Source of the DNA: Mycobacterium sp.
GTDB lineage: Bacteria > Actinomycetota > Actinomycetes > Mycobacteriales > Mycobacteriaceae
NCBI RefSeq assembly: GCF_002863225.1
Contig: NZ_PKEK01000039.1
Span: 1-64,000, forward strand
DNA: 64,000 nucleotides
Reading direction: 5' to 3'
Each line of letters opens with the position of its first letter. The first letter of the stretch is position 1. This document shows, piece by piece, positions 25,794 through 34,037 of the stretch. The translations under genes were made by a program, and so were the position numbers. The notes under the pieces are model-generated. The model had not been told where the DNA came from, made no database searches, and saw only the letters and a program-made list of their open reading frames with translations.

Positions 25794-27257
25794 ATGACGA
25801 CGAGCCCATCAACGCCGCTGCGATCGGGCGCGTTACTTATCGGCGGAGAACACATCAGCGTGTCCTCCGGCGGAACCCACCAGCACATCTACCCCGGCAA
25901 TGGGCGGTGCAACGCGAGCATCCCGATGGCCGGCGATCGCGAAATCGACGCCGCCGTCGACAGCGCCTGGGACGCCCACCGCCAGTGGACGTACTACCAC
26001 GTCGACCGCCGCCGCGATCTATTGATGAATCTCGCTGACGCGGTGCGCGATCACTTCGCTGAGCTCACCGAACTCAACGTGCACGACTTCGGTACGCCGA
26101 TCTCGATGGCCGGCCACTCAGTGCTGACCGAACAATTCCTGCGCTACTACGCCGGTTACGCCGACAAAGCCCACGGCAGCAACACACCAGTCAGCGGCGC
26201 TTTCGACGTCAACATCGTCGAGCGCGAACCCTACGGCGTCGTGGCAGTCATCGCGCCCTGGAACGGGCCGCTGGTAGTCATCGGCGCCGCCGTCGCTCCG
26301 GCCCTGGCCGCCGGCAACGCCGTCATCCTCAAACCCTCCGAACTGGCCGCGTTGGGGCCTCTACGGTTCGGCGAACTCTGCCTGGAAGCAGGGCTGCCGC
26401 CCGGGCTGGTGAATGTGCTGCCCGCGGGCCCCGAAGGCGGGCAAGCGTTAGTCAGACACCCACGGATCGGAAAGATCCACTTCACCGGCGGGCGGTCGAC
26501 CGCGCAGAAAGTGCTGCAGGCCGCGGCCATCAATCTCACACCGGTCGTCGCGGAGCTCGGTGGCAAGTCGGCCTTCCTCGTCTTCGACGACGCCGACCTC
26601 GATATATCCGCCACCATTGCCGCCTACCAGGGGCCGATCGTGCAGGCCGGCCAAAGCTGCGCCTGTGCGTCCAGGATTCTTGTGCACGCCTCGGTCTATG
26701 ACGCGTTCATGGACAAATTCGTCGCCGCCGTACGCGCCGCCAAGATCGGTGACCCGCTGCAGCCTGACGTCATGTTCGGACCCGTCGTCAGCCAAGACGC
26801 CGCCGACCGCATCCTGCGCGTCATTGACGCCACGCTCAGCGAACACGCGGGCGAACTGATCACCGGCGGAAAGCGTCTCGGCGGTGAGCTCGTCGATGGT
26901 TTCTACATCGAACCCACCATCTTCGGCAACGTCGACAACCGCTCAGCGCTGGCCCAAAACGAAACCTTCGGACCCGTCACCGCCGTCATGCCCTTCACAG
27001 ACGAGGCCGAGGCCATCAACCTCGCCAACGACACCCGCTACGGACTCAACGCCTTCATCCAGACCACCAACCTGCAGCGCGCCCACCGCGTCGCCCGCAG
27101 TCTGCAGGCCGGCTCGATATGGGTCAACAGACACAGCGACATCGAGCCGCAAGGACCCTACGGCGGCTACAAGCAGAGCGGGTTTGGCCGCACCGGCGGC
27201 ATCGAAGGACTCCACGAATTTCTGCAAACCAAAAACATCCGCATCGGCATGAACTGA
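25794..27257 (+). CDS. Aldehyde dehydrogenase (NAD-dependent family)
   Basis: A 487-residue aldehyde dehydrogenase starting at ATG 25794, preceded by AAGGAC. Catalytic features: Asn157 in APWNGP, Lys180 in LKPSE, the cofactor turn FTGGRSTAQ, general base Glu254 in AELGGKS and nucleophile Cys289 in GQSCACASR. Length is normal. Last intact gene of the SDR-CMD operon, 23 bp after the CMD-like gene. It would oxidise the aldehyde made by the mycofactocin dehydrogenases to an acid. Confidence 0.88.
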   Translation: MTTSPSTPLRSGALLIGGEHISVSSGGTHQHIYPGNGRCNASIPMAGDREIDAAVDSAWDAHRQWTYYHVDRRRDLLMNLADAVRDHFAELTELNVHDFGTPISMAGHSVLTEQFLRYYAGYADKAHGSNTPVSGAFDVNIVEREPYGVVAVIAPWNGPLVVIGAAVAPALAAGNAVILKPSELAALGPLRFGELCLEAGLPPGLVNVLPAGPEGGQALVRHPRIGKIHFTGGRSTAQKVLQAAAINLTPVVAELGGKSAFLVFDDADLDISATIAAYQGPIVQAGQSCACASRILVHASVYDAFMDKFVAAVRAAKIGDPLQPDVMFGPVVSQDAADRILRVIDATLSEHAGELITGGKRLGGELVDGFYIEPTIFGNVDNRSALAQNETFGPVTAVMPFTDEAEAINLANDTRYGLNAFIQTTNLQRAHRVARSLQAGSIWVNRHSDIEPQGPYGGYKQSGFGRTGGIEGLHEFLQTKNIRIGMN

Positions 27258-27325
27258 AATCCAGTCTTCCAACACAATTCGCGGCCGCGCTCACGGCGGG
27301 CATTGAGCCACACGAGGTATCGATC

Positions 27326-27850
27326 GTGCGGGTTGGCTTCGTTGATCTCGGCAGCCAAGGCGCGCCCATGGCTCGCCGCATCGTCGACGCAGGCTTCCCG
27401 CTGACCGTGTGGGCCCGCAGAGCAGAAACAACCGCCGCGTTCGCCGACACCGCCGCCGACATTGCGGAAACCCCAGGAGCTCTCGCCTCCGTTAGCGACC
27501 TCGTGTGTATCTGCGTCGTCGATGATGCCGGCGTCGGGCAAGTAGTCCACGGATACCACGGTGTTCTCGCGGGCATGCAGCCAAGCACGACCCTGGCTAT
27601 CCACAGCACCGTCAATCCGGCCCTCTGCCGCGAACTAGCCGCACGCGCGGAACAACGGGGCATCACGGTCATCGACGCACGCGTCAGCAGCGGAGGACCC
27701 GCTGCGGCCGAAGGTAAACTTCTTGTGATGACTGGCGGCGACGAACAGGTGATCACCCAATGCACGCCCGCATTCGAAACATTCGCCGACACCATCGACG
27801 CGACCCGTACGCTGCCCTGCGTCCAGCTGGTGTGTTCGGCCCATTCGTAG
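27326..27850 (+). pseudogene. 3-hydroxyisobutyrate dehydrogenase-like protein, truncated
   Basis: From GTG 27326 the frame encodes the NAD-binding half of the beta-hydroxyacid dehydrogenase family: RVGFVDLGSQGAPMARRIVD, LVCICVVDDAGV, IHSTVNPALCRELAARA and IDARVSSGGPAAAEGKLLVM. The match ends at about FETFADTI and the frame stops 18 residues later. The C-terminal all-helical domain with the catalytic lysine (GxxxxxKxxNN) is missing. The nucleotide-binding motif has D in place of the first G of GLGxxG. About 170 residues remain of the usual 290. The gene is probably dead, although it still follows the aldehyde dehydrogenase closely. Confidence 0.7.
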
Positions 27851-27922
27851 AGCAGGTGCCATTGGACAAGCGCGACGCGGTCGACGAGCCGGGCGGCGAC
27901 GATTTCGATGACGAGCAGCACA

Positions 27923-28366
27923 TCATTTACCGTCTGGCCACCCGAGTGCGTCGAAGACCGCGACGGGGTTGAGGTAGTCGCGCCAGTGCACAATCTCACG
28001 GTTACGCAGGGTGATCACTGATACGAATCTGTTGGTGTAGAGGCGATTCCCATCGACCGTGCGGCCTTCTGCCGCGTATTCGAGTATCGCGACCACTTTT
28101 TCGATGTCTCGGTACACGGCGAGGTCAAAGCAGCGTTCTAGACGGATCGAGGTCCCATACGGGCGATACAGTTCGGCGAGCGCTTGCCGGCCCTCGACAC
28201 GTGACGGGTATCCCGGCACGGTGATCACATACTCGGTCATGACGTCTTCGGCCATCAGATCGAAGAAGTGTCCGGCATCGACCAACCCGTGTAACCCCTG
28301 CTCGATTATCCGAAAAAAAGGATCCAGAGCGCCAAAATCCTGCGGGTTTGCTATAGGGCTCTTCAT
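27923..28366 (-). CDS. SnoaL/NTF2-like protein
   Basis: A 147-residue single-domain protein of the nuclear transport factor 2-like fold: FFRIIEQGLHGLVDAGHFFD, LMAEDVMTEYVITVPGYPSR, LAELYRPYG, TNRFVSVITLRNREIVHWRD and YLNPVAVFDALG. Such proteins act as isomerases, dehydratases or cyclases on hydrophobic substrates, or as ligand-binding proteins. It faces the truncated dehydrogenase tail to tail, so it is not part of that operon. Exact reaction unknown. Confidence 0.75.
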   Translation of the reverse strand: MKSPIANPQDFGALDPFFRIIEQGLHGLVDAGHFFDLMAEDVMTEYVITVPGYPSRVEGRQALAELYRPYGTSIRLERCFDLAVYRDIEKVVAILEYAAEGRTVDGNRLYTNRFVSVITLRNREIVHWRDYLNPVAVFDALGWPDGK

Positions 28367-28754
28367 CGTTGCGCCGTCCTCGGTTTCGTTGCGGTGTAGT
28401 GGCTTTCACTAATGGCTTGGTTGGCGCGGATGGGCAGGACGGACAACAGCAGCCGCATCGGTTGGTCGCGGTCGTTCAGTGTCGCGCTAACGCAGTCTCC
28501 GGAGCCAGGTCGCCAGACCGACTCCCACGGCATGCGGATCCTCCAGCGGTGTCCAGTGCAACCCCCCGGCAAAGACGGTGACGGCGACGAGATGGGCGGG
28601 CACTGCGTTCACGGTCTCAGCATGGCCAGCAACCAGGACGACCGCAATGACCTATTGCTGTCAATTCCGGACATCGGCCGGCAGGGCACGCGTCGAGTCA
28701 TCATTTTTACGGTGGCCTCGGGTGCAGCTAGCTCGGAAGTGGATTAGCCACGGG
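28367..28754. other. Intergenic region, no supported gene
   Basis: About 390 bp between the SnoaL-like gene start and the 3' end of the MmyB-type regulator. Short frames occur on both strands without family match. The promoter of the SnoaL-like gene must lie in its left part. Confidence 0.35.
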
Positions 28755-29729
28755 CTACGTAGTTCGCTCGTCGAGGCGATCCACCGGGTCCTGGAACGCC
28801 ACGGATGGGCGGATCTTGGTCGAGCTTAATGAGGCGCGATCCTCCGGTGCGTCTCTATTTACGGACCACTCGTCCGGCGTTTGGGTGGCATCCCAGCTCA
28901 GCAGTAGACGCAGCTTTTCATCGGCGGCGGATCCTCGCGGCGCGGTGTACACCGTCAGCGTCTGCCCATCGGCATCCGGGACACAAAAATTCTGGTACTG
29001 CAGATCCAGCACCCCTACAGCTTCGTGGAAGATGCGCTTGTCGCCGGAAGTGTGTTTCGCCAGACCGTAATCCGCCCACCATTTCGCGAAGTCCGAGGAG
29101 GCCACCGTGAGCTCCCCGACTAGGCGTTCCAGTTCTGGATCTTGAAATCGAGGGTCATGGGCGCCGCGCAGGGCAGCTACGGTCGTGCGAGCGACCTGGT
29201 CCCAGTCGGGGTAACGCACGCGTGCAACGGGGTCGAGAAAAAGCCATCGGGCGATGTTCCGTTCCTTCCCCGGCATTTCGTCGAAGTCCGCCAGAAGGAC
29301 CTTGCAAGCGCGGTTGATGGCAAGCACATCCATACGTCTGCTTTGAATCATCGCCGGCATCGGGTCCAAGCGGTCGACGAGATCGGCGAGTCCCCCTCGC
29401 ACGATCAAGCGTTCGGCAGGCCGGCGTCGAGCTTTTTTGGTCGTGACGTCGACGAGAGCGCGCAGGTGCGCCCGCTCTAGAGCGTCGAGGCGCAGGGCGT
29501 TCTCGATCGCAACGAGTACCTGGTCAGAGACACGGCCGATGCGCCCTTGTTCGAGCCTGGCGTAATAGTCCACGCTGACTCCCGCCAGAGCGGCCACCTC
29601 TTCGCGACGAAGCCCACTGCGGCGGCGTGGAGTCGGTGAAGCCGGGAGTCCTGCATCAGCCGGGCTGAGTCGCGCGCGCCGCGAAGTCAGAAAATCGCGA
29701 AGATTCGCCTCCATACCGCGATTGTCCAT
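28755..29729 (-). CDS. XRE/MmyB-type transcriptional regulator
   Basis: A 324-residue regulator; ATG 29729 was chosen because the longer upstream frame is unlike the family. The N-terminal helix-turn-helix is RRRSGLRREEVAALAGVSVD then YYARLEQGR. The C-terminal MmyB-like ligand-binding domain has the typical NIARWLFLDPVARVRYPDWD and ELTVASSDFAKWWADYGLAK segments and KRIFHEAVGVLDLQYQNF. MmyB-type domains are PAS-like and thought to bind fatty acids or related ligands. The gene is divergent from the SDR at 29865, its likely target, with 135 bp between. Confidence 0.88.
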   Translation of the reverse strand: MDNRGMEANLRDFLTSRRARLSPADAGLPASPTPRRRSGLRREEVAALAGVSVDYYARLEQGRIGRVSDQVLVAIENALRLDALERAHLRALVDVTTKKARRRPAERLIVRGGLADLVDRLDPMPAMIQSRRMDVLAINRACKVLLADFDEMPGKERNIARWLFLDPVARVRYPDWDQVARTTVAALRGAHDPRFQDPELERLVGELTVASSDFAKWWADYGLAKHTSGDKRIFHEAVGVLDLQYQNFCVPDADGQTLTVYTAPRGSAADEKLRLLLSWDATQTPDEWSVNRDAPEDRASLSSTKIRPSVAFQDPVDRLDERTT

Positions 29730-29864
29730 GATGGCTTTCCGCGCCAGTAGCGCATGAGTAGTACCGGCAGTGCTAGGTACCGAAGTACGCGCTATCGCGC
29801 CTGCCCGGCACGCAGCAGGTGCTCCGATAGACAGACCGCACCGAGACAAACACAGGAGATGTAG

Positions 29865-30701
29865 ATGAGCAAAGTCTGGTTGATCACCGGAGCAAATCGG
29901 GGCTTCGGCCTCGAAATCGCCAAAGCCGCACTGAGTGTTGGCGATACGGTTGTGGCTACAGCGCGCCACCCAGAGCAGGTCGCCGACGCGCTACCTGATG
30001 CTCAGGGCGGTTTGCTGGTTTCCCAGCTCGACGTCACCGACCAACGTTCCATCGACCGCACGGTCAGTGAGGCTGTCGACCGCTGCGGACGCGTCGACGT
30101 ACTGGTGAACAATGCGGGCTACGGTCAGCTCGGCATGTTCGAGGAACTCTCTGAAGAACAGGTAGAACGTCAATTTGCCACCAACGTCTTCGGGGTCTTC
30201 AACGTCACCCGTGCTGTGCTACCACACCTGCGTGCACGGCGGTCCGGTCACATCATCACCATCTCCTCGATTGCAGGAATCGTTGGGGGTGCCGGATCCA
30301 CCATTTATGGAGCTACCAAATCGGCAGTCGCCGGCTGGTCTGAGGGCCTCGCCGAGGAGGTAGCGCCGTTCGGCATCAAGGTCACCGTCGTCCACCCCGG
30401 CATGTTCCGCACCGACTTCTTGGACCCGACCTCGGTCGGCCACGGCGAGCGCAAAATCGACGACTACAACCAGGTCTCCGAGGAACAACGGCGGTGGCTT
30501 GACAGCATGAATCACGCCCAACTGGGTGATCCCGCCAAGTTCGGTCCCGCCATTGTCCACATCGCCAATTTGTCAGATCCGCCCGCGCGCTGGGGCGCCG
30601 GCAGCGACGCGATCGAGGCGTTCCAAACCCGTGCTGACCAGTTGCTCAGCAACAGTGAACAATTCGAAGCGTTGACTCGATCCACCGACGTCACAAGTTG
30701 A
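29865..30701 (+). CDS. SDR family oxidoreductase
   Basis: A 278-residue classical SDR. NAD(P) motif TGANRGFG at residues 8-15, acidic DVTD strand, NNAGYG, catalytic serine in ISSIAG, and YGATK. Residues after the catalytic lysine (VVHPGMFRTDF) and the length fit the group commonly paired with MmyB-type regulators. A good Shine-Dalgarno (AGGAG) lies about 9 bp before the ATG. Substrate unknown. It is not preceded by a DosR-like box and marks the left border of the dormancy region. Confidence 0.85.
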   Translation: MSKVWLITGANRGFGLEIAKAALSVGDTVVATARHPEQVADALPDAQGGLLVSQLDVTDQRSIDRTVSEAVDRCGRVDVLVNNAGYGQLGMFEELSEEQVERQFATNVFGVFNVTRAVLPHLRARRSGHIITISSIAGIVGGAGSTIYGATKSAVAGWSEGLAEEVAPFGIKVTVVHPGMFRTDFLDPTSVGHGERKIDDYNQVSEEQRRWLDSMNHAQLGDPAKFGPAIVHIANLSDPPARWGAGSDAIEAFQTRADQLLSNSEQFEALTRSTDVTS

Positions 30702-30782
30702 TTCAGGACCAGGTCTGCCCGAGTTCGGGAGCCCCGACGGGGTTGTTCCTCAACCATTGTCGGCGCCGACCCGTCTCGGGCG

Positions 30783-30945
30783 TCACGCCGTAGGTCCAGT
30801 TGTGGCCAACTCGATCTCGCGCTCTCCAATGACTACGACTGCGTCGAGTTCGTTGATCTCGGGTTCTGTCAGAATGATATTCGCCTCGCCCGCATTCTGT
30901 TCCAGATAGGCGGCGCGGTCAGTTCCCGGGATCGGCACTGCTGTA
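30783..30945 (-). pseudogene. Aldo/keto reductase, C-terminal remnant
   Basis: On the minus strand the frame reads AVPIPGTDRAAYLEQNAGEA, then NIILTEPEINELDAVV before the stop at 30783. This is the cofactor-phosphate-binding loop and last helix of aldo/keto reductases (IPGTxRxxYLExN). The barrel and catalytic tetrad are missing, so only about 55 codons survive. Confidence 0.6.
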
Positions 30946-31111
30946 GGTGATTTAGCGATTGTGAGGCCGCGCTTGTACCGCTCAACGGTATCGGCCTGCT
31001 TACAAGTCTCACTCAGAGTGCCGACGACGTCGGCGAGATGGTTTCGGGCAATCTCGTAGATCAGACGCGGGGTGCAGTTCCTGCCGCCCTGTTAGTCGGT
31101 GCGCCTCGAAA

Positions 31112-31948
31112 TCAACGGACTGCCAGTAACGAGAAGTCACTTCCGCTAAGTGCGACGGCGCCACATGCGTTGACAATTTGGCCAACCTCGCTGGTCTTAT
31201 GTGCGCTGATAATGGCCAACTGAGTCTCCTCCGCTTGATGGTGCAGATACCTGAGGAAGGTACTGAACGCGGTGAGGGTTTCGAGCTCGACGCCGGGGTA
31301 TTGAGGTGCTCGCGATGCGACGTAGCCTTCCAGGACCTTTTCCATCCGCTCGTCGTGGTCACGAAGAACGTTGTCTTTCTGGAGTAGATCGAACTCGGTG
31401 CGGTAAGCCGTCAGCAGCATTAGCGGAGCCCCTCGCCGGTCAGCCTCGGCGAAGCCCCAGTCCAGCACCGCTTCATCGTTCGCTGAACCGTCGATGAGAG
31501 CGATGATCGATCTGTTGTCCGGGAAGTCATTTCGAACGACCGCTACCGGGCAGCTCGCACGCTCCATCAATGTCATTGCGGTCGAGCCGAATCCGCTGCT
31601 GTAGGTGTTTCCCGGTTCAGCATTTCCGATGCACAGCAGTTGTGCGGATTGCGCCGCATCGATCAGCGCGGGCAACGCGAGGCCCTCGACGACGTCGACC
31701 TCGATCTTGACCGATGGACTCAGGGCTTCGACAGCGGCTTGGGTGGCATGAATCGCCTGCTCGGCCGCGTCTGAAAACTCATGACAAGCCTGGCGATTTG
31801 GACCGATTCCCACCTCCGGACAGTAGAGGAGTCGCAGGAGCGTGTCGGTGCCGGCCACTTCACCGACGGCCCAGCGCGCCGCCCGTATCGCACCGTGTGA
31901 TCCGTCGATCCCCACCACTACCGGTCTTGTCGAGAAAGATTCGGACAT
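31112..31948 (-). CDS. Universal stress protein, tandem domain (Rv3134c type)
   Basis: A 278-residue protein with two UspA folds, start at ATG 31948 (MSESFSTRPVVVGIDGS). Domain 1 spans about 8-145 and ends in SCPVAVV. Its nucleotide loop is altered (IGNAEPGNTYSSGFGST). Domain 2 (about 150-278) lacks the G-2x-G-9x-G(S/T) ATP-binding loop, reading ISAHKTSEVGQIVNACGAV. It is the last of three USP genes on the minus strand (with 31984 and 32944), 35 bp after its neighbour, and should share their DosR-box promoter. Confidence 0.88.
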   Translation of the reverse strand: MSESFSTRPVVVGIDGSHGAIRAARWAVGEVAGTDTLLRLLYCPEVGIGPNRQACHEFSDAAEQAIHATQAAVEALSPSVKIEVDVVEGLALPALIDAAQSAQLLCIGNAEPGNTYSSGFGSTAMTLMERASCPVAVVRNDFPDNRSIIALIDGSANDEAVLDWGFAEADRRGAPLMLLTAYRTEFDLLQKDNVLRDHDERMEKVLEGYVASRAPQYPGVELETLTAFSTFLRYLHHQAEETQLAIISAHKTSEVGQIVNACGAVALSGSDFSLLAVR

Positions 31949-31983
31949 CGTAACTCCTGAGGTTCTTGAGGGTCGGTGACGCG

Positions 31984-32871
31984 TCAACGCGATGGACGGG
32001 CCACGATGACCGGTACTTCGGCGGACTGTACGACGGCGTTGCTCACCGACCCCAACACCCGCGCCAGTACATTTCGGCCGCGAGTCCCGACCACAATGAG
32101 CTGTGTTGAGTGCGATGCGTCGAGAAGCGCTCGGGCCGGCCGATCGCCGACCAACCGTTGAGCCACTGTGACATCGGGATAGCGTTCCTGCCAGCCCGCC
32201 AACGCCTCCGCCAAGGCACGCCGCTCTTCTGCCTCGACCTCAGCCCAATCGATACCGGGCAATTCGACTAATTCGCGATCGGTCCACGCGTGCAGCGCGA
32301 TGAGTGCCGCTCCGCGCAGGGAGGCCTCCTCGAACGCGATTTTGATAGCCAGCTCTGAGCTCGGAGAGCAGTCGATACCCACCAGGACGGACTTCTGCGT
32401 GGGCTGAGATGACGCTGCCTGTTGGTCACGTACTACCGCGACCGGACAGTACGCATGCCGAACAAGGCCAGAGCTGACGGAGCCGAGCAGTCCGCGGGCC
32501 ATGGCCCCCCGCCCGTCGGTGCCAACTACCACCATGGCCGCGCGGCGCGACATGTCGACCAGTGTGGGAACCGTAGCCGCGAAAAGCAATTCGCCGTTGA
32601 TCTGTATCCGCGCACCGTCGGCGGCGGTGTCGTAGGCCATCTTGAAGGCGCTCGCGAGCATGTCGCGGCCCTCGGTCTGCTGCCAGCCCTTCAATCGTTC
32701 TAAAAGTGGAGCTTGGGCCCAGGTCGGTGCTGCGGGATTCTCCACATGCGTCAACGTCAGAGGCACGCCACGCATAACCGCCTCATGCGCTGCCCAGATC
32801 ACGGCAGCATCTGAAGCGACCGACCCGTCGACGCCCACAATGATCCCGTAATCCGTTTTGTGCGAGCTCAT
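31984..32871 (-). CDS. Universal stress protein, tandem domain (Rv2005c type)
   Basis: A 295-residue protein with two complete UspA domains. Domain 1 has VVVGTDGRGAMARGLLGSVS and domain 2 has VVGTRGRNVLARVLGSVSNA, both with the G-2x-G-9x-G(S) ATP-binding loop. The segment LAGWQERYPDVTVAQRLVGD in domain 2 is shared with the other genes of this type here. Start MSSHKTDYGIIVGVDGS. Middle gene of a three-USP transcript. Confidence 0.9.
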   Translation of the reverse strand: MSSHKTDYGIIVGVDGSVASDAAVIWAAHEAVMRGVPLTLTHVENPAAPTWAQAPLLERLKGWQQTEGRDMLASAFKMAYDTAADGARIQINGELLFAATVPTLVDMSRRAAMVVVGTDGRGAMARGLLGSVSSGLVRHAYCPVAVVRDQQAASSQPTQKSVLVGIDCSPSSELAIKIAFEEASLRGAALIALHAWTDRELVELPGIDWAEVEAEERRALAEALAGWQERYPDVTVAQRLVGDRPARALLDASHSTQLIVVGTRGRNVLARVLGSVSNAVVQSAEVPVIVARPSR

Positions 32872-32943
32872 CTCACGTCCTTTCGTAAGTTTGTTGCGCG
32901 ATTGAGACGACGAGCCGTACAGCGATGCCGCCGCGCGAACAGG

Positions 32944-33819
32944 TCATTCGTGTCGGGCGACAATCACCGGTGTCTGGGATGCGTGCGCGACCGCGGTGCT
33001 GACGGAGCCGAGTGCCATGCCGGCAAATCCGCCTCGACCGTGACTACCGACAACGACGAGTTGTGCGTTGTCAGCAAGTTCGAGCAGATGGGTGGTCGGT
33101 CGGTCGTCCACCACGACCTGCTGGACTCGCACGCCGGGATAGTGGCGCTGATGTTTGGATAGGCGCTCGGTCAGCATTTCGCCGACATCGGCGAGGCCTG
33201 CCGTATATTTCGTATTACGAAGCTGCGCGAGATCTGCGTCGTTTGCGGCATGCATCACTACGAGATTCGCGCCGCGCATGGACGCTTCCTGGAATGCGAT
33301 GGCGGTCGCCAACTCGGATGCCGCCGATCCGTCGGTGCCCAGGAGCACCGGCTCGGTGGTCGCTGTCGAACTTGAGGAGGCATCTTGGTGAATGACCGCT
33401 ACGGGACAGCGGGCGTGGTGGATAAGCGCGGTGCTGACCGATCCCAGCAGTAGGCGGCTCACGGTGCCGAGTCCGCGGGCTCCGGTGACGACCAAGTCCG
33501 CGTCCTTCGACATGTCGAGCAGTTTCGATGCAGGCTGGGAGAAGTAGGACTGGCAATCTAATTCAAGTGACGCGTGGTCTTTCGCCGCGTCATGAACATC
33601 CGTGACGGCGTCTTCGAGGATGCCCTGAGCATCTGCTTCGTAGAGTTCACGCAGCTCTGATCCGAACCAGAACGGGTGCGGCATCGAGATCACATGCACC
33701 AGCGTGAGACGCGCGTTGCGCATGACCGCCTCGCGCGCTGCCCAGCGAACCGCGACGTTCGAATATCCTGATCCGTCTACACCGACAACGATGCCGAGAT
33801 GCCCTCCTGAGCCGGTCAT
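32944..33819 (-). CDS. Universal stress protein, tandem domain (Rv2005c type)
   Basis: A 291-residue protein; ATG 33819 is preceded by AGGAAGGGA and is preferred over the longer frame. Both domains carry intact ATP loops (TGARGLGTVSRLLLGSVS and VGSHGRGGFAGMALGSVS). First gene of the three-USP minus-strand transcript. Two DosR-like boxes (33918-33931 and 33938-33954) lie about 100-135 bp upstream. Members of this type in M. tuberculosis are induced by hypoxia and nitric oxide through DosR. Confidence 0.9.
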   Translation of the reverse strand: MTGSGGHLGIVVGVDGSGYSNVAVRWAAREAVMRNARLTLVHVISMPHPFWFGSELRELYEADAQGILEDAVTDVHDAAKDHASLELDCQSYFSQPASKLLDMSKDADLVVTGARGLGTVSRLLLGSVSTALIHHARCPVAVIHQDASSSSTATTEPVLLGTDGSAASELATAIAFQEASMRGANLVVMHAANDADLAQLRNTKYTAGLADVGEMLTERLSKHQRHYPGVRVQQVVVDDRPTTHLLELADNAQLVVVGSHGRGGFAGMALGSVSTAVAHASQTPVIVARHE

Positions 33820-33917
33820 TTGAACGTCCCTTCCTGCTCGTGTCCGCGCGTGCCGGGCAGTTGTCGAGGCCACTTCTGAGACTTCGACACTAAGAGCCGA
33901 CGCTGGTCACCGGCAGG

Positions 33918-33931
33918 AGGCCTTGGTCCCT
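33918..33931 (-). promoter_or_regulatory. DosR-box candidate upstream of the three-USP operon (distal in pair)
   Basis: Plus-strand AGGCCTTGGTCCCT, that is AGGGACCAAGGCCT on the coding strand. It matches the DosR pattern GGGAC-N4-GNCC and lies about 100 bp before the USP start at 33819. Confidence 0.65.
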
Positions 33932-33937
33932 AATGGC

Positions 33938-33954
33938 AGGACCCATTGGGCCTT
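33938..33954 (-). promoter_or_regulatory. DosR-box candidate, second of a pair
   Basis: AGGACCCATTGGGCCTT, near-palindromic, centred about 21 bp (two helical turns) from the first box. Paired boxes at this spacing are common in strongly DosR-induced promoters. Confidence 0.55.
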
Positions 33955-34037
33955 TCGCGTCAGCAGCCATAAGCGCGAGTCGGCTCGGCACCACAATCGG
34001 GTCTCCGGGTCAGAGCGTCCTGCGCGCCGATCGCTCG

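Noticed and set aside
28363..28572. Minus-strand frame of 69 codons upstream of the SnoaL-like gene.
   Set aside because: No family, no ribosome-binding site, overlaps the SnoaL-like gene start.
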